This document shows positions 1 to 10,640 of a stretch of DNA of 64,000 bases, one piece after another. The translations under genes and the position numbers were made by a program. Within the stretch, counting starts at the first letter, position 1; each line of letters opens with the position of its first letter. Location: positions 10,874,501 to 10,938,500 of the forward strand of contig JANTQA010000012.1 in the NCBI GenBank assembly GCA_027625915.1. Reading direction: 5' to 3'. The notes under the pieces were generated by a model. It ran no database searches. It was not told the DNA's origin and saw only the letters and a list, made by a program, of their open reading frames with translations. This DNA comes from Anaeramoeba flamelloides (lineage: Eukaryota > Metamonada > Anaeramoebidae).

Positions 1-145
1 ATAATTTTTTTTGGATTCATTCCAAGTTAAGAATTTAAATGAAAAAAAATCTTCGAAATAGGCTTTGTTTGAATTTTTTTTTTTTCTTTACTTGGTTTCA
101 ACAAATTTCTTTGGAATGGTGATCTTTCTTTTTTGGTCTTCTTAA

Positions 146-1072
146 GGGACTAGTCTATATAAATTTTTTTTTGACCAATAGCTAAATAAGGAATCCTTAT
201 CTTGAAATATGTTTAAAATTGAAAATAGACAGGTTTTTTCAATGTTAGAACTTTTAGTTCTTGTTTTTTTAAAATTTTACAATTCTGTCAAAAAAAGTGA
301 CTTTGAAAAATTTTTTTTAAAAAAAGATCTTTCAACGGATGAGAATTTTTTGATTAATCTGGATTTAATTATTTTCTCAAAAATAATATTTATTCTCATT
401 TTTATAAACGAAAAAATAATTGAAAAATGGTGAATATTTTCTCTTTCACTTCTGTTCATCCAACTTGACTCTATAAAGAACTCAATTTGTTTTAACAATA
501 ATTACTTTTTAAAAAAATAGTTCTTATTCTTTTCTTTGATTTTTTTTGACTCTGACAAAAACTTTTGGAATGATAATTTGGGAACACTTAAAAAAACTTC
601 AAATTCAACAAAAACAAAAGAATGTAAACTGAAAAAGTAGATTCATGAAAAAAAAGAATGGTACAAGAAAAGAAAGAAAATATTTTATTAAGAGTAAAGC
701 ATATATTGTATATTTTTTTCGAATCAAACTGCTTTTTCATGCAAATCCAAAAAAACCTTTTCAGGTTTATTTTTCAAACTATTTTTTGTACTTCTTACTC
801 AAACCCAACAAGGTTTTGCTTTCTTGCAAATATTTTTGTTTATTTTTTGTATTTTTGCGAAAAGTTGAAAAAAAGCAACTTTTAAAAAAGAAAAAATCGA
901 AAAATTTGTTATTTCTATAAAAACAATAACTAAATTTAATGAATGCTATTTAGCAAGATTTCATTACTATACTAAGAATTTTTTCACTTTGATTTGAAAT
1001 CTAAGTAATTGGCAAAAAAAATTCTAAATCTCTATTAAATTTACCTAAAAAAATTTAATATATACTAGTCCC
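146..1072. mobile_element. Inverted-repeat DNA transposon (non-autonomous), TTAA-flanked
   Basis: TTAA is present on both sides (142-145 and 1073-1076). Just inside lie inverted termini that read GGGACTAGT on both strands and stay similar for about 25 bases, into a T-rich run. The interior is A/T-rich and has no convincing transposase. The GGGAYTAG terminus is shared with the elements at 7655, 25214 and 54044, but the interior differs, so this is probably a separate subfamily mobilised by the same enzyme. TTAA sites fit the piggyBac superfamily; because TTAA is itself a palindrome, a TA duplication cannot be excluded from this copy alone. The element lies downstream of the first exon of the minus-strand gene at 1692-1970, probably inside its first intron. 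Confidence 0.6.
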
Positions 1073-1691
1073 TTAAAGAAAATATTTGTTTCAAATACAC
1101 ACACTTTTTCGGGTCTATTTTGTTGGTTTATTTTTTTGATTAATTTCAATCTTTCGGATAGACACATTTCTAGATCCAATACCAAATTTAATCAAAACAA
1201 AAATTGAAAAAAAAAAATACAATCAAAAAAATGTTCTAAAAAAATTGAAAAATTAAAAGTCTCAACTCTGAATCACTTTGGTTCTTTCACAAACACTATA
1301 TGTTGCAGTATAAATAGAACAAAATTTTCATTCGTCTTTGTCCCAAAAAAGATTTTTTCAATCAGGTAACATTTCTAATTTTGTAATTCAAAAATCAACT
1401 TAAATTATTAATTTTGCTTATAATTGAAAACTTTGATGACTTGTTCTAATTCTTTGATTGATTTTTTGCAAATCTGAATGAAAATTTTGATCTTTTTATT
1501 TTACGTTTAACAGTAGAGTAGTGAGTGACGTTTTGGTTTCAAAGTTTCAATGTCTGGTGGCACTCAAGAAAATATTTTTCAGTTATGTTTACACAATTAA
1601 ACTTTTTTAAAATGGCAAAATGTGCTTAGTTCCTAAATGTTTACACCATAAAGTGAAAATTATGAGAAAAACAAATTTCTAAAAAACTTAC

Positions 1692-1970
1692 ATGACCTAT
1701 TTCATGCCTAATTATTTTTGTAAGGTCAAACAAATGCCCACTTCGACATATTCTTTTTTTTATAGATCCCTTTCTTTTCCCCACAGTAATTATCCGATAT
1801 TTTGAAACAACAAGTATCCGATCTTCAATCCTTATCAGCTTTTTATCCCTTGTTTTCCTTTTACGAATCCAGGCCATTGATTTGATCTCTTCGCCAAGGG
1901 ACTCCATTAGTTCATTTATAAAACTTTTTTCTTCAAGTGTTATTTTTCGACAAGAAGCTGTTTGGCTCAT
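1692..1970 (-). CDS. First exon of a CARMIL/LRR-like protein (PH-like N terminus), gene continues off the left edge
   Basis: A 93-codon open exon begins at an ATG (1968-1970) and ends at a strong donor, GTAAGT, read on the minus strand from 1691; the exon ends in phase 0. The peptide starts MSQTASCRKITLEEKS, is highly charged, and contains EDRILVVSKYRIITV near residues 49-63 followed by a basic stretch and GHLFDL. A short helix followed by 'R-hydrophobic-LVLS-x-YR' and a charged turn resembles the N-terminal pleckstrin-homology-like domain of CARMIL and related protist leucine-rich-repeat proteins, which regulate actin assembly at membranes. The rest of the gene, including any leucine-rich repeats, must lie at lower coordinates or outside the window, because I found no second exon in 1-1690. 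The open frame past the donor ends within about 50 bases. Exon is likely real; the family assignment is tentative. Confidence 0.45.
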
Positions 1971-2819
1971 AGATTTTGTTTTTGAGTGATTTTGAGCAAA
2001 ATAAAAAAAAAAAAGAAAAAGAAAAAAAAATTTATATTCAGGTAAATTATTTGTGATAAAGTATAAAAAATGAGAATTTGTTTCGAAGAAAAGATTGGTA
2101 AATAGCCTTCTTTATGAACGAAGTCACCGAGGGAAAACAATTTTATTAACGAGCCTTTTAAATTTAGATAATTAAAACAAGGGAAAAAAAGTGTTAAGTC
2201 TTTGTTTCTTTCAAGTTTTGTTGTTAGTTTTTATGCCAATTTCGCGTTGAGAAACTTGATAATTTTATCGCCTTTCAAAATGAGAAATATTTTTTTTCCA
2301 ATTGAAAATTAGAAAAGAATTATCTTTTGTAGGGATGGAAAAATAACTCACTCATACTTGTTAAAACCATTGAACAAATTAAATTTTGTCTTCTTTTTTC
2401 TAAAAGACTTTTGAGTTAAATGATCAAAGAAACAGAAAAAAAAAATTAAATACAACTAATAATTGTCTCTTTAAAGTCATTGTTTTTCAAAAAAGTTTGA
2501 TCATATTTGGAAAAATTGTTCTAAAAAAATAAAGAGTAAAAATTTTTATTTAAATTTCAAATAACTCAAAAGGAAGGACAAAAAAGAAGTATTTTTTATT
2601 GGAATAATCGTTATTAAAAAATTCGTTGACTCAATTAGTCTTATATTAAACCACTGTACACTTAATTAATCTATTAAAAATGAAAAAATCAATAGTGGGT
2701 TACAAAAGATTTAAAATAAAGAAGCAATAGGAGTTTTTCAAGGATATCGTGTTTCAAATTTAATGTTGGGATTTTTTAGTCATTTTTTGATTGAAAAAAT
2801 AAAAGAGATTTTATTTCTT
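1971..2819. other. Gene-free A/T-rich stretch
   Basis: Upstream flank of the CARMIL-like exon, which is read leftward. It holds homopolymer runs and no open frame, tRNA or clear repeat that I can support. The promoter of the leftward gene should lie in its first few hundred bases, but no specific motif stands out. Confidence 0.4.
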
Positions 2820-3536
2820 TAGGTTCAAATGTTTGTAGACGCACTTGATTTAAATAATGGAAGTACATATTCTGAAATTGTTAAAAACTTAGTAATAATT
2901 TGTAAAATTATTCAAATAATTTAGAATGAATCGTTATATTGGATAAAAACTAAAATATAAAATGATTTGGCTGAAATTAAAACAATTGGGAATTTGTCTG
3001 AAAAAGAGAAACATTTACAAAAAAACTTTGAAAAAGTAAAAGATAATTTTAAAAAAATCAAAATTATTTTTAACCAAAAAAAAATTAGCTAAAGGAGTTA
3101 AATTACAAATATTGAAACCAATCCTTATTGACAATTATTTTATCGACTAGCAATCTATAATTAACTCAAAAAGATTTCAACTGGATAGATGCTTGTATAA
3201 ATATAAAATCGATAATTTTTAAAAATAAATTCACACTCTCCAAGAATAATTTATAAAATTGAAGCTAAACTTGACCAAGCCAGAACATCAATCTACAAAA
3301 GAAGATATAAACTCAAAAAGAAATTAGAAATACTTGGGTTTGATCACATTTCACAACATTTAAAAAATTCCAAAAAAAAAGATGAATATATAAATTGGGT
3401 AATAGTAAACTTAAAATTATTAATTAAAAAAATCAATCAATTTTGAGTAAACTTCATAATAAATAGTTGTGGATGGAAAGGTCAAGAATATTTAAAATTT
3501 ATTAGGCATAATTATAATATCAACAAACAGTTGTGT

Positions 3537-3620
3537 CTAGTTTTTTTTTAATTTAACGAATAAACTGAAAATTAAATAATATTTTCTGTTTATTTCGTTA
3601 AAATAAAAAAACAAACCTAG
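3537..3620. repeat. Near-perfect palindrome (hairpin) within LINE debris
   Basis: Left arm ...AACGAATAAACTGAAAATTA and right arm TAATATTTTCTGTTTATTTCG... are reverse complements over roughly 37 bases with a very short loop, bounded by CTAG on the left and CCTAG on the right. Similar palindromes (core GAAATAAACnGAAAATT / AATTTTCnGTTTATTTC) recur near 4101-4175, 4311-4392, 10393-10465, 51777-51845 and 55862-55950. Confidence 0.6.
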
Positions 3621-4009
3621 CGACAAAAAATATTTAAAATGGAAGGACTCTACTTCCATCTTTAAACTAAGAAATTTAACAAACTATCTAAATAGATATT
3701 CTTATGTAATGAACAAGAACTAAATCCAAATTAGGTAAAAAATCAAAAAAATTGGATATTATTGAAGATTCAGACCATTTTCGATGGAATTGTCCATCCT
3801 TAGAAAATAATCGGAAAAGCTCGATACTTGAATTAAAAAAAATCAACAAAATATAATATATTAAAAAATAATAATAATTCTAATGTTAGTCTAAAAGAAG
3901 AGATTCGAGATGCTTTTAACTCTAGTGGGTTTAAATTAATTTTTGAGTTTTTAACAAAATTCCTAAATTTTTATTTAGGAATTTGGCCAAATGCATTCAA
4001 GTGCCATAG

Positions 4010-4540
4010 AGTAATTAGCTTTTTCAAATTCAAAAGAATGGTGAAAAAAACAAAGATTTTATTCAATTCTTTTAAATTCTAGTTTAAATGAAGGTGGTTT
4101 CTTTTAATTTTAGAAATAAACCGAAAATTCTTAAATTTTCTTTTCATTTCTTAAATTAAAAAAAAAACTAACGGTGTTTTACTTGATGTTTTCTCCTTTA
4201 TATGTTAAGTGTTCTAAGTTTTCTTGAGGTTTAATATTTTATTTGTTTAGCATTCTATTTTTTTTTTTTTGAGGTTTTTTTGAAGTTTTCTATTTTATTT
4301 GTGAAGTGTTCTAGGTTCATTTTACTTTTTGAAATAAACAGAAAATTTTAATAAATTTTCGGTTTATTAAAAAAAGTAAAAAAAAAACCTAATGAAAATC
4401 TATTGATTTTCCTAATAAACAGAAAACCCAATAAAAGCTAACTGTTGTTTTCCAGAATTCAAAATAAAAGAGTAAAATCATTGATTTAATTCAATTCTTT
4501 TAAATTATAGTAAATATAACAGTAAACAAGAAGTGTTAAT
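4010..4540. repeat. Cluster of short palindromes in the LINE 3' region
   Basis: Three or four imperfect inverted repeats lie in tandem. One has arms AATTCAAAAGAAT / ATTCTTTTAAATT near 4030-4080. A second lies near 4101-4175 and a third near 4311-4392, with GAAATAAACAGAAAATT against its complement. A fourth lies near 4440-4530, with GAATTCAAAATAAAAGAG against a TTCAATTCTTTTAAATT arm. The first and fourth types match the palindrome at 10307-10382, which is better preserved. Confidence 0.5.
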
Positions 4541-4570
4541 TCCACCCCTTAAATAATAATAATAATAAAA

Positions 4571-6300
4571 TTTTAAGATTTTTTTTCTTTTTTTCGAAAA
4601 AAAAAAAATTGTTCAATATCAGAGAAATTAAAAATTGTCGAATGAAATACAACAATAAATTTTCATAAAATTGAAAAAAATATTGAAAACTTTAAAAGAA
4701 ATTCTATTTACTGTTAGATCAAAATCCCAAGAAATAAATTTTCTCTCAATTTTCAAAAAGATAACTTTATGAATTGTCAAAATATATTATTTATAAATCA
4801 TTTCAGTAGAGATCTTAGTGTTTTTTCAAGAATAATTATTAGTTATAAACTTTTCGTATATAAAAAAAAACAAAAATTTACTTGATTACTTGAAAAATTA
4901 CAGTGCTGATTGAAAATTTTCTCAAAAAAAAAAAACACCCTTTATTATTAGTTTAGATTTGGTTTTACTGTTGTAGTAATAAATTAAAGGTTATATTTAA
5001 AGTTTAAGAAGAAAATACAAATGGTTTTAATATCATGAACATATATATTTTTAGCGACTGTAAATATAACAATTAGGAATGGATACCATTTTGTTAACAC
5101 CATTACCTGTTCCCTTTCGTAACATCATTTCATTTTCAAAAAGGAAATTATTGTCAATTGTTCTTTCTCACCTATCAATTTTGTAAAATTAAGAAGGTAA
5201 ATCAATTACAAATAAAAGCCAAATAAAGGAACAAGATCTTTTTCCTGCCTTGTAATTGAATCTGATGAAATAAGTTACAAAGGTAATTTCATGATAGTTA
5301 CATTTAAATTATTTTTTAGAATTAGAGAAAAATGGGGTATAATAAAAATTCCTATTTGTATCTTGGAATTTAATAATCTTGGTAAAACTAGATAAACATA
5401 ATACAGAAATAACAAACAGAAAAATTCAATTATAGGAAATCTCAAAATATATTTTACATGTGCAGGATAAATATTATAATTTTTTTAATTTTTTGAACTA
5501 AATTTGTAATTTTTCCCAAAACAATGATATTTTTTGGTTATGCTTGGCGCAATTATAAAAAAAAAATTTCAAAAAAAAATTAGATATTTGTTTATTTTTT
5601 CACTTTTTCAATAATCTCTCGACATTAATTACATTTTTAATTCTGGGAAATCTTTGATCAAATATTATTTTTAACAAAATTTTTCAATGTAAGTTCAAAA
5701 ATCCAATTATCCAGGTTCTATTAAGATTCTTATCACAGTTATTAGTAAAAAATTTAAAAGTATGTTTTTTGCATTGCAAAGAGGTTATTTTATTGTCTTT
5801 CAAAAATATTTTAAATTTGATAATTATCTTTCAAAATATGGAATCAATTTTTTTTACTAACCTAATTTCAAAAAGATGGGTAGATTTTTCATCAATAAAA
5901 AAATTAGTTTAATTGTTTTTTATTTTTTTTTTTTGAATAATAAGGTATTTAACTAAAGTTTTTCGAGAGAATAGTCAATATAGATTAATAAATAACTATA
6001 TAGTAATCATTGTATTTTTTTTGAAAGACAAATAATAAAAGAAAATAATAATTATAATAAAGTTTGCCACTAATTTTGAAATTTGGCTTATAAAAGAATT
6101 CTTTGTCGAATTAACTTGAAAAATAGGTACATTACAAGATTTTTGTCACCAAGTAAAAAAAAAATAATAATAATTTCTTGTAATCCAGAATCTAAACTAA
6201 ATTCCAAAAATTTGGACACGGTTTAAACATCTGAAAGAATAACAATACCACACTTTAAATTCAATTTGGAAATAATTTTGAATCTAAAAACTATTTCATT
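4571..6300. other. Gene-free stretch with a reverse-oriented dispersed repeat
   Basis: No open frame of note. The end of this stretch (about 6180-6260), read on the minus strand, matches 37850-37945 closely over about 90 bases (TGGTATTGTTATTCTTTCA is common to both) and more weakly 42040-42130. It therefore belongs to a dispersed repeat family of unknown class. The remainder is homopolymer-rich. A 91-codon open frame that begins at 6319 has no recognisable features. Confidence 0.4.
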
Positions 6301-7074
6301 TTTTCTCTTTTTTGGTTTTTGTTTACAATTCCCTTTTTCCAGTTACATAATCTATTTCATAAGAACTGGAATTTTTTTTTTGATAGTCGAGAGAACTTAA
6401 GGGTTGAGTTTGTTAAAAAGAAAAATCACATACAATTAGTTGATGTTATCTTATCGTTTGATGGATCAATAATTGTTGGTAAAATTTCAACAAATTTAAA
6501 TATATATATTTTATGTTCAGCTCATTTCATTATTTTGGAAACACTAATTTTTTTTTTTTTTTGGTTTTGTATTTTATTATTTTATTTGGATTAAAATGAT
6601 TACTTAAAAAAACATTAATACTATATAACTTAAATGAGGTTTTATATGAGGTTTGAAAAGATATCATAAATAGAGTTTTTTTTTTGTCAATTTTTGATTT
6701 TGGGTCGGTCTAAATTTTTGAAATCGGGTTTATTTTAAAATTGGGTTGGGTAAATTAAGAACTCAAATGATCGTACTGATAAATTCACAAAAATGATTTT
6801 AACTTTTTTGTTAACTTGTATTTTTTAAAAATGTTTTTATGAGCTTTGAAGAAAGAATTTTATTGGTGGAAATACAAAGAAAATTTGTAAATTTGTTGAA
6901 AACAATATTGTTGTTGGAAAAAACAAACTTTTTGAAAGTTGGTTTACAAGATAGAAAAAAATGGAAATTGAGCCAAAATAATAAATATTTTTTTTTTTGA
7001 ATTTCTCAGTATTTCCTCAAATTTATTTTTTTCATTGTCCTATTAAAAAAAAATATTTTTTTTTTTATTATTAT

Positions 7075-7370
7075 TATAAAGGGGGGAGTTATTAGCCCCC
7101 CTTGTGTGCCCGAATTCCTAAATTTCTATTTAGGAATCTTATTAAAGAATCAAAGGTAAGTTTATTATCCACTAAGGCTAATAAACTTGATGAATCTTTT
7201 TTTGAAATAATATTGAAAATATTATTATTTTTTAATATATTAGATATATTAATTTTTTTTAATTCAGATATCCAGATTTTACAATTATTTTCATAGGCTG
7301 CGCAATTCCATAGAATAGGTTGAGCAATTCCATAGAAATAATCTGAGCAATTCCATAGAATAAAAAAACT
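7075..7370 (-). mobile_element. LINE 3' fragment, minus strand
   Basis: Read on the minus strand, 7367-7110 encodes the end of a LINE protein (LWNCAAYENNCKIWISELKK, then a run ending in FLNRNLGI) and is followed by a C-rich stretch and an ATA/TAA-type tail at 7060-7085. The motif-coding bases that specify FLWNC are triplicated at 7302-7367 (GAGCAATTCCATAGAA three times at 23-26 base spacing on the plus strand). A GGGGGG...CCCCCC hairpin at 7081-7101 marks the tail. The piece is 5'-truncated at the triplication. Confidence 0.55.
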
Positions 7371-7654
7371 ATTTTTTTTCCAAGGGATTTTTATTTTGAA
7401 TGGTAATTATTAAATAATAATATTATGTTATCTTTTTAATAGTATCACAATTGGGTTTCTATTCAAAAAAATTTTTTAATTTTTTCAATTTTATCGATTA
7501 GAATCCAATTTTCGACTTATCAAAAACGATTAGTGAAGTTGAAGATTTTAATGTTAAAAACTCAAAATTGAAATTCTATCTTGTTGATATACAAATAAAG
7601 AGTTCGTTCGATCTTCAGCTTGCAATAATTTTCCAAGATCTAATACTTCCTTAA

Positions 7655-8413
7655 GGGATTAGTGTCTACCAAGGAGAAGCCTAGGATCAAAGTAGGTTGT
7701 TATTGGGCCTATCGACATTAGTGCAACATGGTTCAAATTTCTCTAAAAAATGGATTAGTCAAGTAGTAATATTTGTTGATCCTATCATCAATTTAAAATG
7801 ATCTCTTGTATTAGTAAAAAACCCAACAATTTCAGAATAAAACCTGCATTTCGCCATAAATTTAAAGGTTTAATTATCAATATTCAGACAACAAAGTTGA
7901 AAAATATCTTTCTTAAATTTGTGGCGAAATGTAGATTATTTACTAAAAAATTCCTTTTTTTTTAAAAATTAAATAATTAACCAATAAATTTTTTTGTCAA
8001 ATTATTTCTCAAATCATGGAAATATATTGATGATACAAGTAGCCTTATCAAAAGGAAACAAAACTAATCAGTCCTTGTGCTTTTATGTTGATGATTCTTG
8101 AGTTAATCTTTGAAATTCAAAAATTATAAAAATGGTTACTTTTGGAAGTTCTAAATCTGAATTAATAAATTAAAAAATACTAGAATACTGTATTTTGGGT
8201 TTCTATTTTTAGATTTGGAAAAGGAATTAAAAAAAATATTTTCAAAATGAAACTTTTTTAATTGTGATTCTTAGTAAAAAATGTAATAATTTGTTGTGCA
8301 ATAAGATTTATAATAGATTTTTTAGAACTATTTGAGCCATGGTGCACTAATATCATTTATACCCAATTACAACATACTTTGATTATAGAGAAATTTGTGC
8401 TGACGCTAATCCC
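7655..8413. mobile_element. TTAA-flanked inverted-repeat transposon, family A, copy 1
   Basis: TTAA at 7651-7654 and 8414-8417 borders an element with long (over 100 bases, imperfect) terminal inverted repeats that start GGGATTAGTGTC on the left and GGGATTAGCGTC on the right. An internal inverted repeat (TTTCGCCATAAATTTAA against TTAAATTTGTGGCGAAA, about 7850-7935) gives the element a foldback structure. No intact frame for a transposase exists, so it is a non-autonomous (MITE-like) copy. It is collinear with 25214-25943 and, in reverse orientation, with the outer element at 54044-55410. TTAA target sites suggest the piggyBac superfamily. Harbinger-type or TA-inserting enzymes remain possible. 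Confidence 0.75.
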
Positions 8414-8687
8414 TTAAAGAGGCATTTATGGAAAACCTCATGGTTTCTTTTACATTTCTTATTAGTTTCACTCTGAAAATATCTAACGCCTACTCGTTGT
8501 ATTCTTTTGTCAAAAAAAAAAGCAATACCACACAAGATTAATTTCAAAAGAATAATAAAATTGTTCCCAAAAAAACACTTAAAAGGATGAAAATTTTTAT
8601 GAGGTTTTTTTTTATTTACTTTTGGTTTATTTTAGATATTTTATTAGATTTTATGAATAAGAAATGTTGATACAATTCATCATAAAT

Positions 8688-9125
8688 TTAGCCAAAAATG
8701 AGTTGTAGAATAATAACAACACCATTAATTACAATCATTGGAACTATTTGTTTCAATTTGAAAATTACAAAGGAAAAGAAATTAGTTTTTTTTTTTAAAA
8801 TTAAAAAATAAAAAAGGAAAAAGAAGGAAGGTTAATGTTTGGTGTTTGCATAAAAAGGATGAACTGTATGGTAACAAAACAAAAAAGTTAAGAAAAGAAG
8901 GCTTTTAATATAATTACCTCTCAAGTATTGTATTACTTTTAATGAGTAGATTAATTTATTTTTTATGCTTGCATCATTCATTCGATCAAATTCGCTGATA
9001 CTATTGATACTCCAGCCAAAACGAGACAAGAAACGATCTTCGTTTAAGATTAAGACTGCATTTAGAAAAAGAACAACTGATAACAAAAACGATCCAAAAG
9101 AAAAGAAAAAGCCAAGTCCAAACAT
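8688..9125 (-). CDS. YOS1: Yos1/IER3IP1-like ER-Golgi transport protein
   Basis: Two exons on the minus strand give an 87-residue protein: exon 1 at 9125-8918 (69 codons plus one base) and exon 2 at 8743-8688, ending in TAA. The intron (8917-8744, 174 bases) starts GTAATT and ends AAATAG. The first segment carries a hydrophobic helix (residues 13-27) followed by LNEDRFLSRFGW, matching the conserved E-x-R-F-L-x-x-x-G-W of the family. The second exon encodes VPMIVINGVVIILQLIFG, the second membrane helix, which aligns with RVPLIIVNSIAIVLLLLFG of human IER3IP1. Family members are about 82-85 residues long and act with Yip1/Yif1 in vesicle traffic between the endoplasmic reticulum and Golgi. Start and both splice sites are supported by the exact fit to family length and phase. 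Reading through the donor gives an alternative tail (see findings). Confidence 0.9.
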
Positions 9126-9448
9126 TATTTTAGTAAAAATAAAAAAAATGAAAATACTGAAAATTTTATAGGGGTCAATATTCTAATGAGAAGGTTACAG
9201 AGGGTGGGGAAATGGATTAGTTTTTGACGTAGTATATATAAATCATTGTTACTCGGAATATTTTAATGATTATTGATTCTTGTAAGACTTATTGTTTGTT
9301 GCAAAGAAATATTGTATCTTAAGGTTTACAATCCCAGAAATTTGAAAAAAGATTATCTTATCTAGTGTGTCCCGATTATTCATTTTGGTTCTTCTCTGAA
9401 TGATCTTGGACTTGGTAGAAACGATAATACTAGTTCAAATCGGTATAT
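9126..9448. other. YOS1 upstream flank
   Basis: A/T-rich upstream region of the leftward YOS1 gene. No open frame or repeat that I can support. Short poly-T and poly-A runs lie close to the start codon. Confidence 0.35.
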
Positions 9449-9785
9449 TTTTTGGGTAATTAATTTTTTGATTCTTTCTGAAATCTGAATTAATAAAGGT
9501 TAAGCTATATTCTAGTATTTGTGTTATAAAAATATGTAGTTTTTATAGGTTGTAGATCTTTGAAAATTTTCTGTTAGTTTTGGTTTTATTCTGAGCTTTT
9601 AAAAAAATTAATTTTTTTTTGAATCTTTGAGAAAAATTTATTTCAACATTTTAATAGATGAAACAAAAAATCAAAATATATAATATTCAAAAAACTAGAT
9701 TTCAAGCCTTCAAACATATTAATATTTCAATCTTCAATTCGAAATTCAGAAAGAATCAAAAAATTAATTACCAAAAAAATATGCA
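9449..9785. repeat. Inverted repeat with ~40-base arms (foldback)
   Basis: The left arm at about 9449-9490 (GGTAATTAATTTTTTGATTC, continuing TTTCTGAA) recurs as its reverse complement at about 9740-9785, almost without mismatch over 35 bases. The loop of roughly 250 bases is non-coding. The arms lose similarity gradually outside this core, so exact element ends are not defined. Confidence 0.6.
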
Positions 9786-9799
9786 AAAAATCTAAAAAA

Positions 9800-10640
9800 T
9801 TGGATAAATTTGAATATTTGGATCATTTTTGCTGAAATTTTCCATCCTCTGGAAATAATAGGAAAATTAGAATTGGTGGTCTAAAAATAATAATTTTATT
9901 AATACTGTTAATTGAATAATAAAAAGATCAAAATGTTCATTCAGCTTTCCCAAAAAAATTACATTCCTGGATACAATTAAAACAAATCAACAAAGTCTCA
10001 ATTCTCAAAAGGAAAAGAGATAATTTAAGTTTGTGTCAAGATTTAAAAAATTGTAAATTGTACTGATTTCAAAACTTTTTTTTGAAAAGTTAGATGAAAA
10101 TTTTGTTTTATTTATTTGGAAATAAATAGTAAATAATAACAATAATAACATTTTTTAATTTTATTACTATTATACTCGAGATTCAATCTATTTAAGAAAA
10201 ATAGTGCATAATAAACTTATTTTTGGATCTTTTGCCAGAATTATAATTATAAATTTTGAGAGTTGGGATGTGCTACCAAGTTTTGTGAAGTGTGTTCAAG
10301 TTATTAGCTTTTCCAGAATTCAAAGGAATAGAAGAACTTTGTAGCTTTAACTCTATTCTTTTAAATTCTGGAAAAGCTAACAGCAATTTTATCCAAGGTT
10401 TTAGAAATAAAAAGAAAATTTTTGAAATTTTATTGTGATTTCTCAAATTAAAAAAAAGCTAACGGAAGTTTTTTTTTCAAGTTTTCTTTTTTATATGTTA
10501 AGTTTACTAGGTTTTTTTGAGTTTTATTTGTTTTATAAAGCAAATCTATCGATTTTCGGGATAAACAAAACACCCAAAAAAAAAAAGATAATGGTAATTA
10601 GGAGGAATTTAAAAGATATCCCTTAAATTATAATAAAAAA
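9800..10640 (+). mobile_element. Decayed LINE 3' end, second plus-strand copy
   Basis: A zinc-knuckle-like remnant (TTGGATCATTTTTGCTGAAA, then TTTTCCATCCTCTGGAAATAA, about 9819-9860) matches the DHFRWNCPSLENN region of the copy at 3769-3813. Downstream come the same palindromes (10307-10382 with arms TTAGCTTTTCCAGAATTCAA and TTTAAATTCTGGAAAAGCTAA, and 10393-10465) and a tail near 10600-10640 (CCCTTAAATTATAATAAAAAA). Coding capacity is lost. Boundaries are approximate. Confidence 0.5.

Larger units (their letters stand above)
2820..4570 (+). mobile_element. Decayed LINE (non-LTR retrotransposon), 3' portion
   Basis: Broken plus-strand coding sequence of a reverse-transcriptase protein, with many stops and frame changes. 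Readable pieces include KLDQARTSIYKRRYKLKKKL near 3265-3325 (thumb/connection-like helix) and DSDHFRWNCPSLENN near 3769-3813, a H-x-x-W-N-C-P motif typical of the zinc-knuckle region at the end of LINE polyproteins. The copy ends in a C-rich stretch followed by a (TAA)n tail at about 4538-4570, a classical LINE 3' terminus. Several short palindromes sit in the last kilobase, and one at 3537-3620 interrupts the coding stretch. The 5' limit is approximate; the element looks 5'-truncated and old. Related pieces lie at 7075-7370, 9800-10640, 48040-48260 and 55835-56150. Confidence 0.6.

Noticed and set aside
277-498. Minus-strand open frame of 73 codons overlapping another on the plus strand
   Set aside because: Both lie inside the 146-1072 transposon, are dominated by poly-F/poly-K codons from homopolymers and have no conserved features.
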